Positions 25,462-34,296 of a stretch of 64,000 nucleotides of DNA are shown piece by piece; position 1 is the first letter of the stretch; the number at the start of each line of letters is the position of its first letter. The stretch lies in NCBI RefSeq assembly GCF_963675305.1, contig NZ_OY776147.1, positions 496,001 to 560,000 on the forward strand. The letters are read 5' to 3'. Source of the DNA: an uncultured Hyphomonas sp. (GTDB lineage: Bacteria; Pseudomonadota; Alphaproteobacteria; Caulobacterales; Hyphomonadaceae). The notes beneath the pieces were generated by a model, which did not search any database, was not told where the DNA came from, and was given only the letters and a program-made list of their open reading frames with translations. The position numbers and the translations under genes are program-made.

Positions 25462-25489
25462 CCTCCAAAGGGCTTTTAACCAGCTTTGG
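25462..25489 (-). promoter_or_regulatory. Inverted repeat overlapping the decarboxylase ribosome binding site
   Basis: On the minus strand CCAAAG and CTTTGG are separated by 13 bases, and the second arm runs into the GGAGG of the decarboxylase. A further hairpin, CCCAC/GTGGG, lies at 25507-25519. A structured leader (speF-type) is known upstream of alphaproteobacterial ornithine decarboxylase genes, but I could not match its consensus. Confidence 0.35.
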
Positions 25490-25729
25490 GCGTTAGTACG
25501 GGGGCCCCCACCGAGTGGGTTAGCGCAGAGTGTCCGCCACATCTCTTTATTTCGAAGGGGCATTTAGTGGACTATTTCCGGGGGCGCAAGGAAAAATTTT
25601 GCCCCTGGCTGAGATTTTTCATGAAACCTTCTTTGACGGGGCCTGTAGCAGTTGTTGAAGAAGGCGTACGATGTTTGGAGTCATACAGAATTCCGGATAC
25701 ATGCGGACACCCTTGGGAAAGAGAAGAGC

Positions 25730-26839
25730 ATGACGCGTAGGTGCCTCCCGGCCGTCCGGCCTGTCCTTGCTGCAGCACTCTTGCTGCTGGCTGCCGCATG
25801 CGGACGAACGGATCTGTCGGAGCTGGAGGTCGGCGACCGGATCGTCATACCCTCGATCACCGGCGTGGATGCCGAGAAGATCAAGATTGTCGGCTCCTCC
25901 ACGGTCTCGCCGTTCGCCACGACCGTTGCCGAACAGTTCGGCGCGGTTACCAAATGGCCAACGCCTGTCGTGGAAACGACCGGGACGGGCGGCGGCTTCA
26001 AAGCATTCTGCCTTGGCGCCGGGCCGTCAGAGCCCTCCATTTCCGACGCCTCACGCCCTATCAAGCAAACAGAGCGGGCTCTGTGTGCGGCCAATGGCGT
26101 GAATGACCCGGCGGAGTTCCGCGTCGGCTATGACGGGATCGTCATTGCCAATTCGAAGGCCGGGCCGGATTTCGATATCACCAAGGCTGAGCTCTATCGC
26201 GCCCTCGCCAAGGACCTGCCGGACGGGCAGGGCGGCTTCGTGCCCAATCCTTACAAGTCCTGGAGCGAAGTCAGCCCGTCCCTGCCGGACGAGCCGATCC
26301 TGGTCTTCGGCCCGCCGCCGACCTCCGGCACACGGGACGCCTTTGTCGAACTGGGCATGGAGCATGGGGCGCTGGACGACCCGCAGATGAGTGCGCTCAG
26401 CGACCTCGACGAGACGGCCTTCCTGCAGCGCGCACACACGATCCGCACCGATGGCGCCTGGATCGATTTCGGGGAGAATGACGCCGCCGTTGTGCAGGCC
26501 CTGACCAAGACACCGGCTGCGATCGGTATTCTCGGTTTTTCCTTCCTCGAGCAGAATTCAGACAGGGTGAAGGCCGGCCTGCTCTCCGGCGTCCCACCGG
26601 ATTTCGTGCACATCAAGGATGGCGACTATGGCCTGTCGCGCATGCTGTACATCTATGTGAAGCGGGAAAATCTCGGCTTCGTGCCCGGCATTGCCGAGTT
26701 CGTCGAAGAGTTCGTGTCGGACGGCGCCATGGGCCCCGATGGGTACCTGCTGGACAAGGGGCTGATCCCGCTCACGGAAGAAGACCGCGCCACCGAACAG
26801 GCAAGGGCGGCCGCGCTGAAGGCGGCGTCTGAGAACTAG
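25730..26839 (+). CDS. PstS-like phosphate-binding lipoprotein
   Basis: A 369-residue substrate-binding protein of the PstS family. The start MTRRCLPAV is preferred because GAGAAG precedes it and a lipoprotein signal ending LAAAC follows. Phosphate-site motifs are visible: IVGSSTVSPF near residue 60, a TGTGGGFKAF loop, SDASRPIK and VGYDGIVIAN. The second-lobe loop GPPPTSGTRDAFVE lies near 205. No pstCAB transporter genes or phoU follow, so it may serve an unlinked transporter. It is divergent from the decarboxylase and converges on a glycosyltransferase gene. I saw no clear Pho box upstream. Confidence 0.88.
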   Translation: MTRRCLPAVRPVLAAALLLLAAACGRTDLSELEVGDRIVIPSITGVDAEKIKIVGSSTVSPFATTVAEQFGAVTKWPTPVVETTGTGGGFKAFCLGAGPSEPSISDASRPIKQTERALCAANGVNDPAEFRVGYDGIVIANSKAGPDFDITKAELYRALAKDLPDGQGGFVPNPYKSWSEVSPSLPDEPILVFGPPPTSGTRDAFVELGMEHGALDDPQMSALSDLDETAFLQRAHTIRTDGAWIDFGENDAAVVQALTKTPAAIGILGFSFLEQNSDRVKAGLLSGVPPDFVHIKDGDYGLSRMLYIYVKRENLGFVPGIAEFVEEFVSDGAMGPDGYLLDKGLIPLTEEDRATEQARAAALKAASEN

Positions 26840-26855
26840 AAGCTGTTCCTGGGAT

Positions 26856-28025
26856 TCAGGCCTTGTCGTCGGGCTTCTCGCCGGAATCCTTCGGCTTCGG
26901 GCTGAGGTCCAGCAGCGGCGGGATAACCAGTTCCAGCGGCTTCTTGCGCCGGCGCAGGCGGATCTTCTGCCAGAAGCGTTTCCGGGCCGGGGCGGGCAAG
27001 GGCTGGAGATTTTCGATGAAGGCCTCCGCGCAGGCCTGCCAGCTATAGCCTTCGGCATATTTGCGGCAGGTGTCGCGGTCGAGGTCCAGGCAGGCGATCG
27101 CACCGGCCGCCAGGTCCCCGTCGACAGGGGTTATGGTTCCGGCGTTCGAGCCCGGGATCACATCGCGCGGGCCGGTCGCATCATAGGCGGCCACCGGCGT
27201 ACCTGATGACATGGCTTCCAGCACGACCAGGCCAAACGTGTCCGTCAGGCTGGGGAAGACGAAGACATCGGCGCTGGCATAAACGGTGGCGAGGTCCTCA
27301 TTGAAACGCGCGCCGAGGAATTTGACTTCCGGATAGCGTTTCTGGAGTTCCTCGCGCTGTGGGCCGTCGCCGACGATCACTTTGGTTCCCGGCAGGTCCA
27401 GTTCGGCGAAGGCTTCGATATTCTTTTCTACGGCCACCCGGCCAACATTCAGGAAGATCGGTCGCGGCAGGCCCTCGAACGGGTCGCCCGGCTGGCCTTC
27501 CTCGATCCGGCGGGAGGGGTGGAAGAGGTCCGTATCGACCCCGCGGCCCCAGGCCACGAGATTGATGAACTTCTTGGCCCGCAATTCCTCCACCATGGAC
27601 GGGGTCGGCACCATCACCTTGCCGGAATATTTGTGGAACCAGCGCACGAAATTATAGCCCCAGGAGATCGGGATCGGCAGGCGGGCCGAGACGTATTCCG
27701 GGAACCGGGTGTGATAGGCGGTGGAGAAGGGGTGTTTGATCTTGAGGCACATGGCCCGGCCGGCCATGCCGAGTGTGCCTTCGGTCGCGATATGGACCGC
27801 ATCAGGCTCGAATTCGTTGAACCGCTCCTCAATCTCGCCCCGTGCGAACAGGGCCAGCTTGATTTCCGGATAGGTCGGCAGGGGCATGGTCATGAAGCCC
27901 TGCCCGGGATGCACAATCTCCCATTCATGGCCCATCGCCTCGGATTCGGCGATGACGCGCTTCATGGTGCGCACGACGCCATTGACCTGAGGATCCCAGG
28001 CGTCTGTCACGAGCATGATCCGCAT
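26856..28025 (-). CDS. Glycosyltransferase family 4 (MgtA-like)
   Basis: A 389-residue retaining GT-B glycosyltransferase. The start MRIMLVTDAWDPQVNGVV has GGGAG just upstream. The N-terminal domain opens with the family hallmark DAWDPQVNGVVRT. The C-terminal donor-binding domain has PIFLNVGRVAVEKN, VIVGDGPQREEL and FVFPSLTDTFGLVVLEAM, the E-x7-E region of GT4. The sequence resembles MgtA/SqdX-type enzymes that glycosylate diacylglycerol or phosphatidylinositol-like lipids, but the acceptor is unknown. The C-terminal tail is basic, RKRFWQKIRLRRRKK, suggesting membrane association. It is divergent from putA. Confidence 0.9.
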   Translation of the reverse strand: MRIMLVTDAWDPQVNGVVRTMKRVIAESEAMGHEWEIVHPGQGFMTMPLPTYPEIKLALFARGEIEERFNEFEPDAVHIATEGTLGMAGRAMCLKIKHPFSTAYHTRFPEYVSARLPIPISWGYNFVRWFHKYSGKVMVPTPSMVEELRAKKFINLVAWGRGVDTDLFHPSRRIEEGQPGDPFEGLPRPIFLNVGRVAVEKNIEAFAELDLPGTKVIVGDGPQREELQKRYPEVKFLGARFNEDLATVYASADVFVFPSLTDTFGLVVLEAMSSGTPVAAYDATGPRDVIPGSNAGTITPVDGDLAAGAIACLDLDRDTCRKYAEGYSWQACAEAFIENLQPLPAPARKRFWQKIRLRRRKKPLELVIPPLLDLSPKPKDSGEKPDDKA

Positions 28026-28143
28026 GTGGACTCCCATCAATGCCACGCAGCCGCGCGCAACATGGCGGGCTTGCACGGGACCGTAAAGGCCCCTTTCGCT
28101 GTCCACTACCCTCGCACTCGACAGGTAGAGACGATATAGTTTT

Positions 28144-28161
28144 TTCCCATAAGGGTGGGAA
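28144..28161. promoter_or_regulatory. Palindromic site between the glycosyltransferase and putA
   Basis: TTCCCA, six bases, TGGGAA: an 18-bp perfect inverted repeat about 67 bases before the putA start. It may be an operator for proline-responsive control of putA; no putR-like gene adjoins. Confidence 0.35.
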
Positions 28162-28227
28162 CCGGCATAAGACCTGCCCCGTTATTCTGCTTTTGTACCA
28201 AGTTTATGCCAGAAGGGACCACCATTT

Positions 28228-31200
28228 ATGACCGACGCCCTCGCCGCCACGCAATTTGTCTGGGACGCGCTCGACTCCAACAAGTTTGTTGATGAGGAGG
28301 CCTTGCTGGAGGAGCTTCTGAAAGAGACGCCCGTCAGTGACGATCTTCGCCAGGCGGCGATGCGACGGGCGCTCGACCTGGTCGAGACAGCGCGGGCCAC
28401 CGGGCGGCGCAAGGGCATGATGGAAAGCTTCCTGGAGGAGTTCGGCCTGTCCAATGCCGAAGGCCTCGCCCTCATGTGCCTTGCTGAGGCTTTGCTGCGC
28501 GTGCCTGATGCCGAGACCCGTGACGACCTCATCGCCGAAAAGATCCGCTCCGGAAACTGGGGCGCTCATCAGGGGCAGTCGGAATCCTGGCTGGTCAATG
28601 CCTCCACCTGGGGCCTGATGCTGACGGGACGTGTCATCGGCGTGCCGGCGGCGGCCAAGAAGGGCCCCGGCCATTTCGTGTCCGGCCTCGTGCGCGAGAG
28701 CGGTGAGCCGGTGATCCGCGCCGCCATGATGCAGGCCATGCGGATCATGGGCGAGCAGTTCGTCCTTGGGCGGAACGTGAAGGATGCGCTGAAGCGCGGC
28801 GGCCGGATGGTGCGCCAGGGCGATGCGGCGCATTTCAGCTTCGATATGCTGGGGGAGGGCGCCCGCACCGCGGCCGACGCCGAACGTTATCTGAAAGCCT
28901 ACCAGAGCGCCATCGAACAGGTGGCCGCCAGCAAGGACAAATCAATCAAGCCGGAAGCGGCGAATGGCGTCTCGGTCAAGCTCTCCGCTCTGCATCCGCG
29001 CTATGAGGCGGTCAACGAAGCCCGCGTGATGGAAGAAATCTATCCCGGCCTGCTGGGGCTCTGCAAACAGGCGGCCGACGCGAACATCAATCTCTGTCTG
29101 GATGCGGAAGAAGCCGACCGGCTGGTGATCTCCCTGAAGCTGATGGAAGCGCTCGCGCGCGAGCCGTCGCTCAAGGGCTGGTCCGGGCTGGGTATCGCCG
29201 TGCAGGCCTATCAGAAACGCGCCCGCGGCGTCATCGAGAAACTGAAACAGCTGGCTGGCGACACCCGTCAACGCTTCATGGTGCGCCTCGTGAAAGGCGC
29301 CTATTGGGACAGCGAGATCAAGCATGCCCAGGTCGAGGGCTTCCCGAACTTTCCGGTCTTCACCACCAAGCAGGGCACGGACTTCCATTATCTCGCCTGC
29401 GCGAAACAGCTGCTTGAGGCGAGCCCGGTCCTCTATCCGCAATTTGCCACGCACAATGCCCATACGCTGGCGACCGTAGACCTTATGGCAGACTCCATGG
29501 GTGTCACGGCGTTTGAGTTTCAGCGCCTGCATGGCATGGGCGAGGCGCTTTATGCGGCGGCAAAGGCCGGAAAGAAAGTGCGGGTCTATGCCCCGGTCGG
29601 TGCGCACAAGGATTTGTTGCCTTACCTTGTCCGCCGCCTGCTGGAGAACGGTGCGAACACCAGCTTCGTGCATTCCTTCCTCGATCCGGACGTGCCGGCC
29701 GAACAGGTCGTCGCGGATCCGATTACCAAGGTCGAGGCCGGCCCGCGCCGCCACCCGCGTATCCCGACGCCGCCGCGTCTTTACGGGCCGGAACGGCGCA
29801 ATTCCTCTGGCCTTGACCTGTCGCAGCAGAATGTGCGCGACGACATCGCCGCCGCCATCCGCACATTCCGCGACAGCCCTGCCATCGCAGCCGGGGCGAT
29901 CGTTTCCGGAAAGCCGGACACCGGCGGCGGAGAGCTTTGCCGCGTGCCGTTCCATACCGAGACCGTGCTGGGTGCCTGCAAGGAAGCCAGCGAGGCTGCG
30001 ATGGACCGCGCGCTGGACGCCGTGGTCAATTTCCAGCCGGAATGGGACAAGCTTGGCGGGCCGCAGCGGGCGAGCCATCTGCGCGCCATGGCCGAGGCAC
30101 TGGAAGACAACATGCCCCGTCTAATCGCCCTGATGGCGCGCGAGACCGGCAAGACGCTGAATGACGGCATCGCCGAAGTGCGCGAAGCGGTCGATTTTCT
30201 GCGCTATTATGCAATGGGCGCCGAGAAGGATTTCGCCGGGCCTGTGCGCCTGCCGGGTCCGACCGGGGAGACCAACCATCTGTCCCTGCACGGACGGGGC
30301 GTCTTCTGCTGCATCTCCCCTTGGAACTTCCCGCTGGCGATCTTCACCGGGCAGGTCGCTGCGGCGCTCGCCGCGGGCAACACGGTTGTCGCCAAGCCGG
30401 CTGAACAGTCGCCGCTGATCGCATTCGAGGCAGTGAAACTGTTCCACAAGGCGGGCCTGCCGGTGAATGCGCTGCACCTGCTGCCCGGCAAGGGGGAGAC
30501 GGTCGGGGCGAAGCTGACCTCTGACCTGCGGGTTTCCGGCGTCTGTTTCACCGGCGGCACGAACACCGCCCGCATGATCAACCGCACCCTGGCGGACCGT
30601 GATGGGCCCATCATTCCGCTGATCGCGGAGACCGGCGGCCTGAATGGCCTGTTCGTCGACACGACGGCCCTGCGCGAACAGGTGCTGGATGACATGATCA
30701 TCTCCGCCTTCGGATCGGCGGGCCAGCGCTGTTCGGCGCTGCGCGTTGCTTTCCTGCCGAAGGCCACCGCCGACCATCTGATCGAAGGCCTGATCGGCGC
30801 GATGGACGAGCTGAAGCTTGGCGACCCGGCCCTGCCTGAAACGGACATCGGCCCGGTCATCGATGCCGAGGCGCGCGACATGCTGGAGACACACCTCGAA
30901 GACATGAAGTCCCGTGCGAAAGTCCTCCACCAGATCGATGCCGGCCAGATCGGCCGCGAGGGCTATGGCTTCGGCCCGGCGCTGGTGGAGCTGTCCTCGC
31001 TCGATCAGATTACGGAAGAGAAGTTCGGTCCCATCCTTCATGTGATCCGCTACGACCCGGACGATATTGACGAGGTTGGCGCCAAACTCCACGCCAAGGG
31101 CTACGGCCTGACGCTGGGTGTGCATTCGCGCCTCGACAGCTTCTACAAGGAAGTCCGCGCGGCTTGCCCTGTCGGCAACACCTATGTGAACCGGTCAATG

Positions 31201-31362
31201 ATCGGTGCGGTCGTCGGCGTGCAGCCCTTCGGCGGGGAAGGCCTTTCCGGCACCGGGCCCAAGGCCGGCGGGCCGCATTATCTCCATCGCTTCGCCGCAG
31301 AAAGGGCGCTGACCGTGAATATCACGGCACAGGGAGGTGACGCAGAACTGCTGAGCCTGTAG
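28228..31362 (+). CDS. putA: Bifunctional proline dehydrogenase/L-glutamate gamma-semialdehyde dehydrogenase
   Basis: A 1044-residue enzyme that converts proline to glutamate in two steps with substrate channelling. The arm and PRODH barrel span about residues 1-480, with FAD-site strands such as VRLVKGAYWDSEIK and the substrate helix near YLVRRLLENGANTSF. The aldehyde dehydrogenase part spans about 520-1020: PWNFPLAIFTGQ, the NAD-site FTGGTNTAR, Glu in ETGGLNG, and catalytic Cys in AGQRCSALR near 834. There is no N-terminal ribbon-helix-helix, so this is a short PutA that does not repress its own gene. AGAAGGGA precedes the ATG. A lipoprotein gene follows after nine bases. Confidence 0.96.
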   Translation: MTDALAATQFVWDALDSNKFVDEEALLEELLKETPVSDDLRQAAMRRALDLVETARATGRRKGMMESFLEEFGLSNAEGLALMCLAEALLRVPDAETRDDLIAEKIRSGNWGAHQGQSESWLVNASTWGLMLTGRVIGVPAAAKKGPGHFVSGLVRESGEPVIRAAMMQAMRIMGEQFVLGRNVKDALKRGGRMVRQGDAAHFSFDMLGEGARTAADAERYLKAYQSAIEQVAASKDKSIKPEAANGVSVKLSALHPRYEAVNEARVMEEIYPGLLGLCKQAADANINLCLDAEEADRLVISLKLMEALAREPSLKGWSGLGIAVQAYQKRARGVIEKLKQLAGDTRQRFMVRLVKGAYWDSEIKHAQVEGFPNFPVFTTKQGTDFHYLACAKQLLEASPVLYPQFATHNAHTLATVDLMADSMGVTAFEFQRLHGMGEALYAAAKAGKKVRVYAPVGAHKDLLPYLVRRLLENGANTSFVHSFLDPDVPAEQVVADPITKVEAGPRRHPRIPTPPRLYGPERRNSSGLDLSQQNVRDDIAAAIRTFRDSPAIAAGAIVSGKPDTGGGELCRVPFHTETVLGACKEASEAAMDRALDAVVNFQPEWDKLGGPQRASHLRAMAEALEDNMPRLIALMARETGKTLNDGIAEVREAVDFLRYYAMGAEKDFAGPVRLPGPTGETNHLSLHGRGVFCCISPWNFPLAIFTGQVAAALAAGNTVVAKPAEQSPLIAFEAVKLFHKAGLPVNALHLLPGKGETVGAKLTSDLRVSGVCFTGGTNTARMINRTLADRDGPIIPLIAETGGLNGLFVDTTALREQVLDDMIISAFGSAGQRCSALRVAFLPKATADHLIEGLIGAMDELKLGDPALPETDIGPVIDAEARDMLETHLEDMKSRAKVLHQIDAGQIGREGYGFGPALVELSSLDQITEEKFGPILHVIRYDPDDIDEVGAKLHAKGYGLTLGVHSRLDSFYKEVRAACPVGNTYVNRSMIGAVVGVQPFGGEGLSGTGPKAGGPHYLHRFAAERALTVNITAQGGDAELLSL

Positions 31363-31371
31363 AAAAAGACG

Positions 31372-32259
31372 ATGAAACAAACCCTGCTTCTCTCTGCCGC
31401 CCTTTTGATGGCCAGCCTTTCCGGGGCCTGCGGGCAGGCAGGGGAAGCCGGGGGTACACCCAATTCTCCGCCCGTGGCGGAACTGGCCGGCACGGACACG
31501 ACTGACGGGGAGGCACAGGCAACGCCTGCGGAATCTCCGGAAGCGATCCTGGCGGCCATGCCGCGCACGATCGTGGTGGACAATGATGTTCTGACTGCAG
31601 ACGTCAGCATCGATGAAGCGGTCTTTTCCTTCACCCCGGAGCTGGCTCAGGACATCGTGGCGGATGCGCAGGCCCGCATCGATGCCATGCTGGAAGATGC
31701 CAAGACCTACCAGAAAATGGATCCGGACTATTTCCGGCCCTATGCCATGAAAATCGACTGGCAGGTGACCGGCGCCGCCGGGCCGCTCGCCGGGCTGGAG
31801 GGATTTATCTACACCCACACCGGTGGGGCGCACGGCAACTATATGACCGACGGGCGCATCTATAACACACAGACCGGTGAACGGATGCGGATCGGAAACC
31901 TTTTCTCCGACAAGGAAGCCGCCGCGGCTGCGCTGGCCCCGAAGGTGTATGAATTGGTGGCCCAGGCCAAGACGGACCGTAGCGGGTCTCCCGACAGTTA
32001 TGAAATGTTCCTTGGCGAGTCGAAGGACGCCATGGGTGTTTCAGATGTTCTGGCCGGCAATATCAGTCTTGTCGCATCGACCGAAGCCGGGAAGCTCGGC
32101 GGTTTCGCGCTGCACTACGCGCCATACGAAATCGGTTCGTATGCAGAGGGAGCCTATCACATCACGGTGCCGGAAGCCGATTTCCGGAACCTGCTGAAGC
32201 CGGAATACCAGTCCCTGTTCGCGGGAGACCCGGCAGAGATCCAGCGTCTCGGCGAGTGA
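31372..32259 (+). CDS. DUF3298/DUF4163-type (RsiV-like) lipoprotein
   Basis: A 295-residue putative lipoprotein: the signal ends SGACGQ, then a low-complexity linker rich in Ala, Thr and Pro. The folded part has the features of DUF4163/DUF3298 proteins: YTHTGGAHGNYMTDGRIYN near residue 150, GERMRIGNLFSD, and the closing YEIGSYAEGAYHITVPEADF. These domains occur in RsiV and in lysozyme-inhibitor-like envelope proteins, so a role in binding cell-wall enzymes or peptidoglycan is possible but unproven. It starts nine bases after putA and converges on the next gene. Confidence 0.8.
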   Translation: MKQTLLLSAALLMASLSGACGQAGEAGGTPNSPPVAELAGTDTTDGEAQATPAESPEAILAAMPRTIVVDNDVLTADVSIDEAVFSFTPELAQDIVADAQARIDAMLEDAKTYQKMDPDYFRPYAMKIDWQVTGAAGPLAGLEGFIYTHTGGAHGNYMTDGRIYNTQTGERMRIGNLFSDKEAAAAALAPKVYELVAQAKTDRSGSPDSYEMFLGESKDAMGVSDVLAGNISLVASTEAGKLGGFALHYAPYEIGSYAEGAYHITVPEADFRNLLKPEYQSLFAGDPAEIQRLGE

Positions 32260-32262
32260 ACG

Positions 32263-32706
32263 TCAGTTCCGGCAGCGCCGGAAGGCAAAGCCCTGTCCAC
32301 GTGAGCCATCGATCAGCGAAATTTCCGCCGTCATCCGGTCGCCTTCACGGGCGTAGCGGATGCGCTGCGGATAGTCGTGGCCTGGATCGGCAAACACGAT
32401 GTGGGAGGCGCCGCGCTCGATTTCCCGGAACGGGGAAGGGCCCTTGCCGGCAGGGTAGGCATTGAAGGTAAAGCCTTTGCCGGGGTCGATCCGGGACTGT
32501 TCGAAAAAGCTGACCCGGTCATCCTTCAGCGCCAAGGCATATCCGAACAGATAGCCATGATCAGGCGCGGACCAGACTTCGCGATAGTCCCCGTCCGCAT
32601 TCTCCCAGCAACCGCTCATCCAGCCGAGCGGGTGTCCGCCTTCCATGTCCGGCGCGGCGGTGCACCCACCGATCAGCAGGAGGCAGGCGAACAGGGCGCG
32701 CTTCAT
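32263..32706 (-). CDS. DUF6265-like lipoprotein
   Basis: A 147-residue small lipoprotein with the signal LFACLLLIGGC. The mature part, LGWMSGCWENADGDYREVWSAP then MTAEISLIDG, fits the DUF6265 beta-barrel pattern (a W-xxGCW opening). Its function is unknown. It overlaps the gene upstream on the same strand by four bases (ATGA), so the two are translated together. Confidence 0.75.
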   Translation of the reverse strand: MKRALFACLLLIGGCTAAPDMEGGHPLGWMSGCWENADGDYREVWSAPDHGYLFGYALALKDDRVSFFEQSRIDPGKGFTFNAYPAGKGPSPFREIERGASHIVFADPGHDYPQRIRYAREGDRMTAEISLIDGSRGQGFAFRRCRN

Positions 32707-33035
32707 GGCGCGATCAGGGTGCAGCCAAGGCCGGGAGTGAACTTCGCTTGCGCGCTGACCTGGCCGTCATGCGACATGGCCCGGGTTATGTTGTTTTCAT
32801 CCGTATAGGAAATGCCGGTCATGTCGAAGGTGAAGTCGCGCTGGCAGCTGTCCAGGTCACGCTCTGCGATGTGAAGACAGGAGCAGACCTGCTTGGCACC
32901 GAGGGAAGCCAGAATCTCCGCACGGGCGAGCGAGTCTGCATGCGCTGCCTGCTGGTTGGGGTAAAATACAGCTATCAACCCAGCGGAGAACGCAATAATA
33001 CCTGCTAAGACCAGAAGTGCTTTGACGTGTTTCAC
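32703..33035 (-). CDS. Small membrane-anchored protein with a Cys cluster
   Basis: A 110-residue protein with one N-terminal membrane segment (LLVLAGIIAFSAGLIAVFY). A periplasmic part follows with Cys residues at CSCLHIAERDLDSC and near the C-terminus. No family recognised; the Cys spacing suggests disulfides. It is the first gene of a two-gene unit with the DUF6265-like lipoprotein and is divergent from the serine hydrolase, 44 bases away. Confidence 0.6.
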   Translation of the reverse strand: MKHVKALLVLAGIIAFSAGLIAVFYPNQQAAHADSLARAEILASLGAKQVCSCLHIAERDLDSCQRDFTFDMTGISYTDENNITRAMSHDGQVSAQAKFTPGLGCTLIAP

Positions 33036-33079
33036 TTTTTTCCCCTAAGTCCGGATCAGGACAATAGGAGAGAAGCGCC

Positions 33080-34216
33080 ATGTTGCGCAACATATTCCTG
33101 ATCTGCCTTGCCTGCATTGCCGCGCCGTTTGCCGTAGCGCAGGCGCTTGTGCCGCTGCCGGCCCAGCCGGATGGGGTGGCCTGGCCAAGTGCGGGTTGGG
33201 AGAGCGGCGCGCTTCCGGCGGAGCATGCCGGCGAGATACAGGAGTTGCTGGACATCGCCATGATCGGCGGACGGGGGGACCTTGGCGGCGAGACCCATGC
33301 GGTGGTGATCGTCCACAAGGGCAGGCTGGTTGCGGAGGTTTACCGGGACGGGTTCGACGCCGGTACGCGGCACATGTCATGGAGCCTCGCCAAATCCGTT
33401 ACCTCGGCGCTGGTGGGCCGCGCGGTGCAACTCGGCCTGGTAGACGATATCGATGCGCCGATGCCCGGCGTGTTTTCTGAAGGTGATCCGCGTGCGGCCA
33501 TTACCTGGCGCCAGTGGATCACCATGACCGACGGGCTGGAATATCACGAATTCGAGTCCGACATTCTCGAAGCCAATGATGTCGCCCAGATGATGTATGG
33601 CGCAGGTCAGTTCGACGTGATCGGCTATATCCGGGAATCCTTCCCGCTGAAGTATGCGCCCGGCACAAGGTGGAATTACTCGACGGCCAGTTTCAGCCTG
33701 GTCGGCCGCGCGCTCCAGAATGTCATCGGCGCCAATAGCTGGTGCTCCACCGCGTCGGCGGAGGATTCCTGCAAGCCGGCCGATGCGCCGATGGCGGCCT
33801 GGATCAATCAGGTCCTGTTCAATCCGCTCGGCATGGATGCCCAGCCGGAGTTCGACCTGTCAGGCACCTATCTGGGCGGCTCGCATGTCTGGGCGACGGC
33901 GCGGGACTATGCGAAATTCGGTCTGCTCTATCTGCGCGATGGCATCTGGGATGGCGAACGTCTCCTGCCGGAAGGCTGGGTCGACATGACCCGCACACCG
34001 CCGCCGGGTGGCCCGGTGGATTTCTATGGCGCCGGCTTCTGGCTGCTGCCGGGTGAAGGCGACGCGTTCTATGCTCAGGGGCATGAAGGCCAGACAATCT
34101 TCATCGTGCCGAGCCGGGACCTGATCGTCGTCCGGCTCGCCCTGATGGAAGAGAACGATGCGAACTGGGAGGCCGACCTTCAGTGGAACCTCGCCCTCGC
34201 CCGCGCTTTTCCATAG
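33080..34216 (+). CDS. Serine hydrolase, class C beta-lactamase family
   Basis: A 378-residue exported enzyme with a signal ending VAQA. The penicillin-recognising fold shows its catalytic triplet: SxxK in SWSLAKS near residue 100, a YST motif in NYSTAS near 199 in place of the usual YxN, and HEG in GHEGQTIFI near 335. Such proteins can be esterases, DD-peptidases or amidases; resistance function is not implied. AGGAGAGAAG precedes the ATG. A second family member with related C-terminal sequence (LPEGWVD, YGAxFWL) is encoded at 55896. A triple 11-bp repeat lies just beyond the stop. Confidence 0.88.
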   Translation: MLRNIFLICLACIAAPFAVAQALVPLPAQPDGVAWPSAGWESGALPAEHAGEIQELLDIAMIGGRGDLGGETHAVVIVHKGRLVAEVYRDGFDAGTRHMSWSLAKSVTSALVGRAVQLGLVDDIDAPMPGVFSEGDPRAAITWRQWITMTDGLEYHEFESDILEANDVAQMMYGAGQFDVIGYIRESFPLKYAPGTRWNYSTASFSLVGRALQNVIGANSWCSTASAEDSCKPADAPMAAWINQVLFNPLGMDAQPEFDLSGTYLGGSHVWATARDYAKFGLLYLRDGIWDGERLLPEGWVDMTRTPPPGGPVDFYGAGFWLLPGEGDAFYAQGHEGQTIFIVPSRDLIVVRLALMEENDANWEADLQWNLALARAFP

Positions 34217-34227
34217 GAAGAGGGGCC

Positions 34228-34260
34228 GTATAGACGGTCTATATATGGTCTATAGACGGT
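34228..34260 (-). repeat. Triple 11-bp tandem repeat, copy 1
   Basis: Read on the minus strand, three consecutive 11-bp units, ACCGTCTATAG, ACCATATATAG and ACCGTCTATAC, fill 33 bp between convergent genes. A second copy is at 60833-60865 on the plus strand. About 20 bp next to the units is also similar between the copies, including CAC(G/A)AAC. Confidence 0.85.
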
Positions 34261-34296
34261 GTTCGTGATGGTCCGGAGGGGACCTTATCCACCCCC

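Noticed and set aside
25620..25730. Pho box in front of the PstS-like gene
   Set aside because: A CTGTAGCAG-like stretch is present but it lacks the second half-repeat at the right spacing.
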